A stretch of 64,000 nt of DNA, taken from JAAZNO01 sp964508025 (GTDB taxonomy: Bacteria > Chloroflexota > Anaerolineae > B4-G1 > SLSP01). Under the pieces are notes generated by a model, which was not told the DNA's origin, ran no database searches, and worked only from the letters and a program-made list of their open reading frames with translations. A program made the position numbers and the translations under genes. Positions 42,083 through 50,208 of the stretch are shown here, piece after piece; within the stretch, counting starts at the first letter, position 1; each line of letters begins with the position of its first letter. The stretch covers positions 18,147 to 82,146 of the forward strand of contig CAZDSF010000010.1 of assembly GCA_964508025.1 (NCBI GenBank), read 5' to 3'.

Positions 42083-43672
42083 ATGGCCATCCTCACTGTC
42101 AGCAACCTCAGTCGCTATTTTGGCGCAGTCCCGGCCCTGGTAGATGTAAGCTTCGAACTGGCGCCGGGCGAGGTGCTGGGTGTGGTCGGGCAACGCGGGG
42201 CCGGCAAATCCACCCTGTTCCAGATATTGAGCGGCGCCACGCCGCCCTCCAGCGGCGAACTCCGTTTTGCCGATCAGCGAATCCTGTTAAGGGATATTCC
42301 CCATGCGCAACGGGTGGGCATCTCCGCCGTGCCGCAGTATCCCCAATTTGCCGAAAATCTGGACGTATTTCAGAATATCTTTCTAAGCCGTGAGATTTGT
42401 CGCCCTGGCAGCCTGGGACTGTTGCCCGATGATGGCGCAATGGCGCATATCGCGCGGGCGCTGTTGACCAGCTTCGACCTGTCTCCAGAATTGCTGGAAG
42501 AGCGCGTCGCCAATCTCTCCGATGAGCAACGCCAGATCGTGGCCCTGGCGCGAGTCCTCTGCCGTCCCTGCCGTGTGCTACTGTTGGACGATGCGTTCGC
42601 CGCGCTGAATTATGCGCGCCAGCAGCAATTTCTTGAGCGCATCAAGAGCCTCGCCGCCCAAGGCGTCGCCATCATCCTCAGCAGTGATGACCTGAAGCAG
42701 GTCTTCGCGGTGACAGATCGCATTCTGGTTCTGTATCAGGGACGCCCGCTGGCGCTGCGGCGCACCGCCGAATCCACACCGCGTGAGATTGTGGAGCTCA
42801 TTGTCGGCTCCAACCGGCAGGAGCGGGTCACGCCGATGATCTGGGCTTTCGAGAATTACCACGCGGCGCAGCAACAAGCCGAGGAACTCCGCCGCACCCA
42901 GCTCGAATTACGCCAGAGCCTGGAAGAACAGGACTCGCTCAACCGGCAGCTCATCGAGCGGCTGCACAATCAAGTAGAAGCCCTCGACCGCTTGAATGTG
43001 GCGCTTCAGGAAGCCAGCCGCCGGCTCATCATCGAGCGCGAGGCTGAGCGCAAGGCGCTGGCACGCGAACTGCACGATCAAGTCATTCAAGACCTGCTCA
43101 GCTATAATTATCAGCTGGAAGAGGCGGAGAACGAAGCCGCCGCTGAAGATCAACGGGCGGAACTTGCCATCATCAGGCAGGGGATTCGGCAGGTGGTGGG
43201 TAGCCTGCGCCAGATTTGCAGCGACTTGCGCCCGCCCACGATTGACAATCACGGGCTGTCGGCGGCCATCCGCTCCCTGGTCAGCCAGTGGACCGAACAG
43301 ACAAATGTCCCGGTGACATTGAACATAGATCCCGCCCTGGGACGGCTGCCCGAACCCATCGAATTGGGTGTTTTCCGCATCATCCAAGAGGGGTTGAGCA
43401 ATGTGCGCAAGCATGCCAATGCCACCCGCGTGAGTCTGACCCTTCAGCGCACATCGGCAGCCAACCTGGTGGTGCGCCTCACCGACAATGGACGTGGTCT
43501 GGCGCAGCCTCTTGATCTGGCAACGCTCACGAACCAGAAACATTTCGGGCTGGTAGGGATCAGCGAACGCCTTTCTCTGATCGGCGGCACGCTCCAGCTG
43601 AACTCCTCGCCCAATGGCGGTTTGGATATGGTGATCGAAATCCCCAGTCCCTATCCCACCGTCGGCAATTGA
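42083..43672 (+). CDS. Degenerate sugar-type ABC ATPase domain fused to NarL-type histidine kinase
   Basis: Residues 1-240 of this 529-residue protein match the first ABC domain of sugar importers: Walker A GQRGAGKST (36-44) and Q-loop Gln85. Three catalytic parts are altered: the signature reads LSDEQ (145-149) instead of LSGGQ, Walker B ends LLLDD (167-171) with Asp for the catalytic Glu, and the switch His is Asp202 (IILSSD). A coiled coil (about 255-325) leads to HisKA_3 with His331 (ARELHDQVIQDLL) and an HATPase with NVRKHANA, DNGRGL and FGLVGISERL. It should bind ATP and sense, not drive, transport. It directly follows mmsA-mmsB. No response regulator is adjacent. Confidence 0.88.
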   Translation: MAILTVSNLSRYFGAVPALVDVSFELAPGEVLGVVGQRGAGKSTLFQILSGATPPSSGELRFADQRILLRDIPHAQRVGISAVPQYPQFAENLDVFQNIFLSREICRPGSLGLLPDDGAMAHIARALLTSFDLSPELLEERVANLSDEQRQIVALARVLCRPCRVLLLDDAFAALNYARQQQFLERIKSLAAQGVAIILSSDDLKQVFAVTDRILVLYQGRPLALRRTAESTPREIVELIVGSNRQERVTPMIWAFENYHAAQQQAEELRRTQLELRQSLEEQDSLNRQLIERLHNQVEALDRLNVALQEASRRLIIEREAERKALARELHDQVIQDLLSYNYQLEEAENEAAAEDQRAELAIIRQGIRQVVGSLRQICSDLRPPTIDNHGLSAAIRSLVSQWTEQTNVPVTLNIDPALGRLPEPIELGVFRIIQEGLSNVRKHANATRVSLTLQRTSAANLVVRLTDNGRGLAQPLDLATLTNQKHFGLVGISERLSLIGGTLQLNSSPNGGLDMVIEIPSPYPTVGN

Positions 43673-43707
43673 AGTCGCCCAGGCGGCGAATCGGCGGGCT
43701 ACTCCGC

Positions 43708-43771
43708 GCCACGACTATGTCGTGCCGCGACTACGTCTCGCCGCGACTACGTCGCGCCGCGACTACGTCGC
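43708..43771. repeat. Four 16-bp palindromic repeats between convergent genes
   Basis: GCCGCGACTACGTCGC occurs in two exact and two variant copies (43708-43723 and 43724-43739 differ by 3 and 1 bases). Each holds GCGAC-TAC-GTCGC, a 5-bp hairpin. The last copy supplies the stop codon of the convergent ABC exporter gene. It may serve as a bidirectional terminator. Confidence 0.8.
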
Positions 43772-45451
43772 GCTATGTCCCAAGCGGCGGCCCACTTCCT
43801 CCACATACGCCAGGCTTTGGTGCCGGAAGTAGGTATCATACAACCCAGCATAATGCCCACCCTGGGCCATCAGCGCCGCGTGATTGCCTGCTTCGGTGAT
43901 ACGTCCGTGATCCAACACGATAATGCGATCCACGGCGCGAATCGTGGAGAGCCGGTGCGCAATCAAAATCGAGGTGCTCTGGCGCAGGATCAGCTCTGTG
44001 GCCTGCTGAATCTGCATCTCCGTGAAGGGATCAATGCTGGCGGTGGCTTCATCGAGGATAAAGATCGCGGGTTTGTGAACGAGCACCCGCATCAGCGCCA
44101 CGAGCTGGCGTTGCCCCATCGAAAGCCGTGAGCCGCGCTCGCCCACATCGGTTGCCAGCCCTTCAGGCAACGTCTCCAGCCACTCGCCATTCCCAATCTG
44201 CCGGGCGATCTCCAGAATCATTGCATCGGTGATTTCCTCGCGCCCATAGCGAATGTTATCGGCGATGGCGCCAGAAAACAGGAAGGGCATCTGTGAGACA
44301 ATGCCCAGGTGTTGCCGGTATTCGTGCAGGTCGAGTGTCCGAATATCACGCCCGTCAATGAGGATGCGCCCGCGCTGAAATTCGTAGAAGCGAGCGATGA
44401 TTTTGGCGATGCTGCTCTTTCCCGCGCCGGTGTGTCCCACAAAAGCCACACTTTCACCGGCGGCGATGTGCAGATTGAAGTCTGCCAGCACTTGCTCCTG
44501 CTCGGTATATTGGAAGTCCACTTGCTCGAAGGTGATCTCGCCCTTGAGCGCCGGTACAGAGTCGTGCGCCGTCTGTTGCACGGTGGGCGCGGCGTCAATC
44601 AACGCGAAGACGCGCTCCGCTGCGGCCAATCCCCCCTGGAATTGATTCCAGAACGCGGAGATGTTGATCATCGGGAACCAGAAGCGATCCACGCTGTTGA
44701 TGAAGAGATACCACTCGCCCAGCGAGATAGCCTCGAGGCCCACCGCCCGCCCACCGCCATAGAGCAGCACTGCCGTGCCCACGCCCGAAAGGGCGTTCAG
44801 CAGCGGGAAGGTGAGCGAAAGCGCATAGCCGCGCTGCAAATTCACCTTGTATGATTGGCGATTGACCGCGTCGAATTCCGTGTAGATGGCGGCTTCCTGG
44901 CGGAAATTCTTGGCGATGGCAATGCCGGTGACGGCTTCTTGAATGGCGGAATTGACCTCGCCCAACATGCGGAACCCGCGTCGCGTCACCTTGCGCGCCA
45001 GGCGGCGCAGACTCATCGCCGTCAACATNNNNNNNNNNNNNNNNNNNNNNNNNNNNNNNNNNNNNNNNNNNNNNNNNNNNNNNNNNNNNNNNNNNNNNNN
45101 NNNNNNNNNNNNNNNNNNNNNNNNNNNNGCGATAATGTCGCCGATGATGCGCGCGGTCAGCCAGCGGCGCAGCCAGCTCGATGCCCACGTCAGCACACCG
45201 TAGAGCAACATGAAGCCCACCAACAACAGGAACACATCCTGCCGCTGCCGATCCAACAACAAAGCATCCATGCCCCACGAGATGAGAATGGGCTGCACGG
45301 TTCCCAACAGCGACGCCGCCACCACAATCACCCCTATCACGGCAACTTTGCCGCGATAGGGGCGGAAGTAAGCAGCAATCCGCTGCGTCAGTTCCTTATC
45401 CGTATACTGCCGGTCGTAAGCCTCTGGATCGAGTCCGCGAAAAAAGCCCAC
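43763..45451 (-). CDS. ABC exporter half-transporter, canonical subunit (contains assembly gap)
   Basis: The product, nominally 562 residues, has an N-terminal ABC type-I exporter membrane domain and a C-terminal nucleotide-binding domain with GHTGAGKSS, LSMGQRQLV (signature), ILDEATASID with the catalytic Glu, and LIAHRLS. A 100-N gap falls in the membrane domain (nominal residues 109-141), so the true length is uncertain. The start is GTG with GAGG upstream, 12 nt after the partner gene. With the neighbouring subunit, which lacks the catalytic Glu, it should form a heterodimeric exporter of lipids, drugs or peptides. Its stop lies inside a palindromic repeat. Confidence 0.88.
   Translation of the reverse strand: MGFFRGLDPEAYDRQYTDKELTQRIAAYFRPYRGKVAVIGVIVVAASLLGTVQPILISWGMDALLLDRQRQDVFLLLVGFMLLYGVLTWASSWLRRWLTARIIGDIIXXXXXXXXXXXXXXXXXXXXXXXXXXXXXXXXXXMLTAMSLRRLARKVTRRGFRMLGEVNSAIQEAVTGIAIAKNFRQEAAIYTEFDAVNRQSYKVNLQRGYALSLTFPLLNALSGVGTAVLLYGGGRAVGLEAISLGEWYLFINSVDRFWFPMINISAFWNQFQGGLAAAERVFALIDAAPTVQQTAHDSVPALKGEITFEQVDFQYTEQEQVLADFNLHIAAGESVAFVGHTGAGKSSIAKIIARFYEFQRGRILIDGRDIRTLDLHEYRQHLGIVSQMPFLFSGAIADNIRYGREEITDAMILEIARQIGNGEWLETLPEGLATDVGERGSRLSMGQRQLVALMRVLVHKPAIFILDEATASIDPFTEMQIQQATELILRQSTSILIAHRLSTIRAVDRIIVLDHGRITEAGNHAALMAQGGHYAGLYDTYFRHQSLAYVEEVGRRLGHSAT
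45029..45128. other. Assembly gap (100 N) inside ABC exporter gene
   Basis: Exactly 100 N; the frame on both sides matches only if the real length differs from 100 by a multiple of three, so the join is nominal. Confidence 0.97.
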
Positions 45452-45462
45452 GCTAACCTCAC

Positions 45463-47268
45463 TTACTCATAGCGCGCGAAGATATTGCGATACGCTTCCG
45501 AAGTCTCCATCAGCGTCTCGTGCGCTCCAATCGCGGCGATACGGCCCTGCCGCATCACGATAATCAAATCCGCCCACCGAATCTGGGAGAGCCGATGGGT
45601 AATCAGAAACGTGGTGCGATTCGCCGCCGCTTGTTCAATTGCCCGCTGAATCCGGTCTTCGGTGGCGCTGTCAATGGCGCTGGTAGCATCATCCAAGATG
45701 AGAATCGCCGGATTGGTGAGGAAGGCCCGCGCCAGGGCAATGCGTTGGCGTTGCCCGCCGGAGAGCGTCGTCCCCCGCTCGCCGACGATGGTGTCGTAGC
45801 CGTCCTTGAACTCGGTGATAAAATCGTGCGCCTGCGCCGCCTGCGCCGCCGCGATAATCTGCTCGCGCGTGGCATCGTGATTGCCAAAGGCGATATTGTC
45901 AGCGATAGAGCGGGAGAACAGAAACACATCTTGCTCAATGATCGAGATCTGGCGGCGCAGCGCCTCCAAATCCCATTCCCGCACATCCACGCCATCCACC
46001 AACACCCGCCCCGCGCTCACATCATAAATGCGGTTAATGAGCTTGGCGATGGTGGATTTTCCCGATCCCGTCTGCCCCACAATGGCGACCGTTTGCCCCG
46101 GCTCGACGTGGAAATCAAGCGCCTCTAGCGTCGGCGCGCCGCCGGCAGTGTTGGCGGCATCCGGGGAGCGGAGTCCGCACGTCTCCTCGCTCTGGTAACA
46201 GAAACTCACACCCTCGAAAGTCACAGCGCCGTGCATCGGCCTGGCGTAGCCGCCGGCATTGCGATCAAGCCCAGTCGGCGCGTTGATGAGCTCCAAAAGC
46301 CGCCGTGCGCTCGCCATCCCCGCCGCCACGCGCGTGTAAGCGAACTGTCCCGACCACGTGGGAAAACCGAAGAGCAACAGCAGCCCGTTGAAGGCGATCA
46401 CCCCTTCGAGTTCCAAGGCGCCGGCGCGGAAGAGCGCCAGACTGTGAAACAACCCCGCCGCCTGGAGCAGCCCCAGCAGCAGCAGGGGAATGAACTGCGC
46501 CTCGATGCGGGATTGTTCGAGGAACGCGCTCTTCCAATGCTCAATGGCTTGCGCGAAACGCGAAATCTCGTGGCGCTCCTGCGAGGCGCCTTTCACCGTC
46601 TCGATGCCCTCGATAGCTTCCGCCAGCCGCGTGTTCATACTGGCGAAAGCCTGTCGCACACTGACCGCCACAGGATTAAGACGGCGCAAATATGCATAGA
46701 CCAACCAGCCGTAAATGAGCAAATAGAACAGGGGAATGAACAACAGCTGTGGATGATACTGTGGCGCAATCAACACCGGCATGATAAGGAAATTCGCCGA
46801 GCCGATGACCAGATTGAGGCCCGGATTGAACATCAGATTGATCTCGCGCACATCGTTGGTGGCGCGCGCCATGAGATCGCCGGTGAGATAGGAATCGTGG
46901 AATGACATGCTCTTGCCGATCAAGTTGGTGTAAAGCTCGTTGCGGATGTCGCGCTCCAGCCGTTGGCCTAACGTCTCAGCCGAAAGATTGCGCCCCAGCT
47001 GCAAAATGAGGCCCCGCAGCAGCTGCGACCCCACCAACCACAAGGTCACTTGCAACAACAAGTCGTACTGGGATGGCTGGGCTTGCAGAATGGCAAAAGC
47101 CCGACCTACCAGGCTTGGCACCGCCGAAGCCAGCGCCGCATTCCCAAAGGCGCCCGCCAAAATCCCGAAAATCGGCAACGGATGCCGCAAGACATGCGAC
47201 ATAATCCACCGAACCGGAGTACGATGGTCAGGCTGCCAACGCTGTTCGATAACAAATTCACTGGTCAT
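45463..47268 (-). CDS. ABC exporter half-transporter, degenerate-site subunit
   Basis: The 601-residue product has a type-I exporter membrane domain (about 25-310) and a nucleotide-binding domain with GQTGSGKST, TLSGGQRQRI and LITHRLS. Walker B reads ILDDATSAID: the catalytic Glu is Asp, as in the non-consensus site of heterodimeric exporters such as TM287/288. The linker before Walker A carries an insertion (about 365-382). I start at ATG for MTSEFVIEQRW; the frame is open 21 codons further but that part is unlike the family. The partner subunit starts 12 nt after this stop. The gene is divergent from the Tm-1-like gene across a 20-bp palindrome. Confidence 0.9.
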   Translation of the reverse strand: MTSEFVIEQRWQPDHRTPVRWIMSHVLRHPLPIFGILAGAFGNAALASAVPSLVGRAFAILQAQPSQYDLLLQVTLWLVGSQLLRGLILQLGRNLSAETLGQRLERDIRNELYTNLIGKSMSFHDSYLTGDLMARATNDVREINLMFNPGLNLVIGSANFLIMPVLIAPQYHPQLLFIPLFYLLIYGWLVYAYLRRLNPVAVSVRQAFASMNTRLAEAIEGIETVKGASQERHEISRFAQAIEHWKSAFLEQSRIEAQFIPLLLLGLLQAAGLFHSLALFRAGALELEGVIAFNGLLLLFGFPTWSGQFAYTRVAAGMASARRLLELINAPTGLDRNAGGYARPMHGAVTFEGVSFCYQSEETCGLRSPDAANTAGGAPTLEALDFHVEPGQTVAIVGQTGSGKSTIAKLINRIYDVSAGRVLVDGVDVREWDLEALRRQISIIEQDVFLFSRSIADNIAFGNHDATREQIIAAAQAAQAHDFITEFKDGYDTIVGERGTTLSGGQRQRIALARAFLTNPAILILDDATSAIDSATEDRIQRAIEQAAANRTTFLITHRLSQIRWADLIIVMRQGRIAAIGAHETLMETSEAYRNIFARYE

Positions 47269-47327
47269 AGCAGTTGTCCCGCAAAAAGTGAGGATACCTA
47301 AGTATTTTACCGTGAAGCAAGCGCGCG

Positions 47328-47347
47328 TCAAGACGCGCGCGTCTTGA
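47328..47347. promoter_or_regulatory. Perfect 20-bp palindrome between divergent genes
   Basis: TCAAGACGCGCGCGTCTTGA is its own complement. It lies 6 bp upstream of the -35 box of the Tm-1-like gene and 60 bp before the exporter start, so it is a strong operator candidate. A GCGCGCGTC half-match precedes it. Confidence 0.7.
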
Positions 47348-47352
47348 TGGTT

Positions 47353-47381
47353 TTGACATCTCCTGCGGTCGAGATTATACT
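47353..47381 (+). promoter_or_regulatory. Sigma-70-type promoter of Tm-1-like/GH4 operon
   Basis: Perfect TTGACA, 17-bp spacer and TATACT. The ATG of the Tm-1-like gene lies 52 nt downstream. Confidence 0.8.
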
Positions 47382-47432
47382 AAGGTCATGCCCATAGAGC
47401 GGCGAAATTCCACACGCAGAGGAGGTCCCACT

Positions 47433-48640
47433 ATGACCAAAACTGTTGTCATCGTTGGCGCCCTGGATACGAAGGGCCAGGAATTTGCATTCATCAAGGG
47501 GCTGATCGAACAGACCGGGTTGCGCACCCTGGTGGTGGATTTTGGCGTGCTGGGAGCGCCCGCCTTCACGCCTGACATTCTTCGCGAAGAGGTGGTCCGC
47601 GCCGGCGGCGGCAACCTGGCTGTGCTCACCTCTGGCGAACATAAAGACCTGGCGATGCAGGTCATGGCGCGCGGACTGGCGACCATTGTAGAGCAGCTTT
47701 ATGCGGAAGGCAACCTCGATGGCATCCTGGGCATGGGCGGCACGGGCGGCACCTCCATCGCTACCGCCGCGATGCGCGCGTTGCCCGTCGGCGTACCCAA
47801 GCTCATGATCTCCACCGTAGGCGGCGGGGATGTAAGTCCCTATGCTGGCGCCAAAGACATCACCTTTATGCCCTCCATCGTGGATGTGGCAGGCTTCAAC
47901 AGCATCAGCCGGCGCATCTACACCAACGCGGCGGGCGCCATCGCCGGCATGGTGCAGATGGAGGCCCCGGCAGCTCAGGAGAGTAAGCCGCTCATCACCG
48001 CCTCGATGTTCGGCAACACGACGAAGTGCGTGGATCACGCCCGCGCGATCCTGGAAGCGCGGGGCTACGAGGTGCTCGTCTTCCATGCCACGGGAACCGG
48101 CGGGCGCACGATGGAGAGTCTCATCAGTGATGGGTACATCGCCGGCTCGCTCGACATCACCACGACGGAGCTCGCCGATGAAGTCTGCGGCGGCATCCTC
48201 AGCGCCGGCCCGGAGCGCTGCATGGCGGCTTCGCGGGCGGGGATTCCGGCGGTGCTCGTCCCCGGCTGCGTGGACATGGCGAACTTCGGCGGCATCGAGA
48301 CGACGCCGGAGAAATACCGCGAGCGCAACCTCTACCAGTGGAATCCCAACGTCACGCTGCTGCGCACCAACGTGGAGGAGAACCGTCGCATGGGCGAGAT
48401 GCTCGCGCGCGCCGCGAATGCAGCGACGGCCCCCGTCGCCTTCGTCTTGCCGCTCAAGGGCGTCTCCATGCTGGATAGCCCCGGCGGGCGCTTCTGGGAT
48501 CCCGAAGCCGACGCGGCCTGCTTCGATGCCATCAAGCAACACCTCAAGCCGGGCATTCCCGTGATCGAGATGGATGCCAACATCAACGATCCCGAATTTG
48601 CAGAGCAGTGCGCCGAGCTGCTGTTGGAGATGCTAGGAGC
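47433..48640 (+). CDS. Tm-1-like ATP-binding domain protein (UPF0261), 3' end in gap
   Basis: The visible 402 residues match the UPF0261/Tm-1 N-terminal family: VVIVGALDTKGQEFAFIKGL at the start, the glycine-rich GMGGTGGTSIAT (about 109-120), STVGGGDVSPYAG and FHATGTGGRTMESL (about 213-226), then PEKYRERNLYQWNP. In tomato Tm-1 this domain is fused to a TIM barrel; the bacterial counterpart barrel is encoded at 52147-52980. The reaction is unsettled in my knowledge. GGAGG precedes the ATG. There is no stop before the 100-N gap, but the length suggests only a few residues are missing. It leads a sugar-related gene group. Confidence 0.85.
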
Positions 48641-48740
48641 NNNNNNNNNNNNNNNNNNNNNNNNNNNNNNNNNNNNNNNNNNNNNNNNNNNNNNNNNNNN
48701 NNNNNNNNNNNNNNNNNNNNNNNNNNNNNNNNNNNNNNNN
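48641..48740. other. Assembly gap (100 N)
   Basis: Exactly 100 N between the Tm-1-like and GH4 genes; it hides the end of the first and the ribosome-binding site of the second. Confidence 0.97.
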
Positions 48741-48741
48741 T

Positions 48742-50085
48742 ATGCACCAGAGAATCGTTTTGATCGGCGCGGGCAGCGCGCAATTCGGCTTTGGCACGCT
48801 GAGCGACATCTTCGCCAGCAAGATTCTGGAAGGCAGCGAGATCGTGCTGCATGATATCAACCCCCAGGCGCTCAAGCGAACGCTGGATGCGGCGCAGGCG
48901 CACGTCGAAGCGCACGCGCTGCCCTTCACACTTTCTGCCACCACCGACCGCAAGGCAGCACTCCAGGGCGCACATCACGCCATCATCTCCATCGAGGTCG
49001 GCAACCGCTTCGAGCTGTGGGATCAGGATTGGATGATTCCGTTGCAATACGGCATCCGCCAGGTCTACGGCGAGAACGGCGGCCCCGGCGGGTTGTTCCA
49101 CTCGCTGCGCATCATCCCGCCCATCCTGGAGATCTGCGACGACATCATGGCGATCTGCCCCGAAGCTTACGTCTTCAACTTCAGCAATCCCATGAGCCGC
49201 ATCTGTCTCACTGCCAAGCGCAAGCACCCGGAGCTGCGCTTCATCGGCCTGTGCCACGAGTTCGCCTCGTTGCCGCAACATCTGCCGAAAATTCTCGATA
49301 CGCCATGGGATAATCTCTTCGTGCGCGCGGGCGGTCTCAATCACTTCAGCGTGGTGCTGGAAGCGCGCTACAAGGATACGGGCCTCGACGCCTACCCTGA
49401 CATCCGCGCCAAGGCGCCAGCCTACTTCGAGCAGCTGCCCAGCTTGCGCGAGGAAGTGGAACGCGAGCAGCTCGGCTCCACGCCGGGCGCAGAACCGGCG
49501 CTGCGCGAAGGCGCCAGCCCGTGGCCGGAGCGCTGGCTTTTCAAGGTGATTCTGGAAAAATTCGGCTACCTGCCCATCACCACCGATAGCCACTTCGGCG
49601 AGTACATCCAGTGGGCGCACGATGTAGTAGATCACAAAGGCATCCTCGACTTCTACTACTTCTACAAGCAGTGGTGCCAGGTGAGCGAGGCGCGCCTCGG
49701 CCCACCCAGCGAGTGGGAGCGCGTCGTCCCCATCATTGAGGGCATTCTCACGGATGCGGGTCAGGAGGAGATGGCGGTCAACATCATGAACGATGGCTTC
49801 ATCAGCAACCTCACCCGCGATCTGGCGGTGGAAGTGCCCGCCATGGTAGATAAGGACGGCGTCCACGGGATCCCGTTAGGCGACTTCCCGAAGGGCATCG
49901 TGGGCCTGCTCAACAACCAGGCGGCGACCTATGATCTCACGGCTGAGGCGATCCTTCAGAAATCCAAGGCGCTGGCGCTACAGGCGTTGCTGCTCGATCC
50001 GGTTGTCCACAGCGTCCACGCCGCCGAGCAAACGTTGGAGATGATGCTCATCCGCCAGGAGAAATACCTGGGCTATCTCAAGTGA
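48742..50085 (+). CDS. GH4-family alpha-glycosidase (NAD- and metal-dependent)
   Basis: This 447-residue enzyme has an N-terminal Rossmann NAD site (IVLIGAGSAQFGFG), the family NFSNPMSRIC motif (about 139-148), GLCHEF with the metal Cys (about 168) and GGLNHFS with the metal His (about 195). GH4 enzymes cleave alpha- or beta-glycosides by a redox elimination mechanism using NAD+ and Mn2+. The sequence is nearest the alpha-galactosidase/alpha-glucosidase/alpha-glucuronidase branch, but specificity cannot be read. No signal peptide is present, so it acts on imported sugar. The first ATG after the gap is used; the start could be slightly upstream. Confidence 0.88.
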   Translation: MHQRIVLIGAGSAQFGFGTLSDIFASKILEGSEIVLHDINPQALKRTLDAAQAHVEAHALPFTLSATTDRKAALQGAHHAIISIEVGNRFELWDQDWMIPLQYGIRQVYGENGGPGGLFHSLRIIPPILEICDDIMAICPEAYVFNFSNPMSRICLTAKRKHPELRFIGLCHEFASLPQHLPKILDTPWDNLFVRAGGLNHFSVVLEARYKDTGLDAYPDIRAKAPAYFEQLPSLREEVEREQLGSTPGAEPALREGASPWPERWLFKVILEKFGYLPITTDSHFGEYIQWAHDVVDHKGILDFYYFYKQWCQVSEARLGPPSEWERVVPIIEGILTDAGQEEMAVNIMNDGFISNLTRDLAVEVPAMVDKDGVHGIPLGDFPKGIVGLLNNQAATYDLTAEAILQKSKALALQALLLDPVVHSVHAAEQTLEMMLIRQEKYLGYLK

Positions 50086-50109
50086 GGTCGGTCTCCACAG
50101 CGTTGTAAA

Positions 50110-50151
50110 GGTGATGGGTAATGGGTAATGGGTGATGGGGGATGGGGGATG
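50110..50151. repeat. Heptamer array, GGTxATG type
   Basis: Six units (GGTGATG, GGTAATG twice, GGTGATG, GGGGATG twice) between the GH4 and Kelch genes. Confidence 0.75.
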
Positions 50152-50208
50152 GGCGCAGAGCGTCCGGCCCGCCATTCCCCATTTGCAATTTTTCTCGAGG
50201 AGCCGCCG

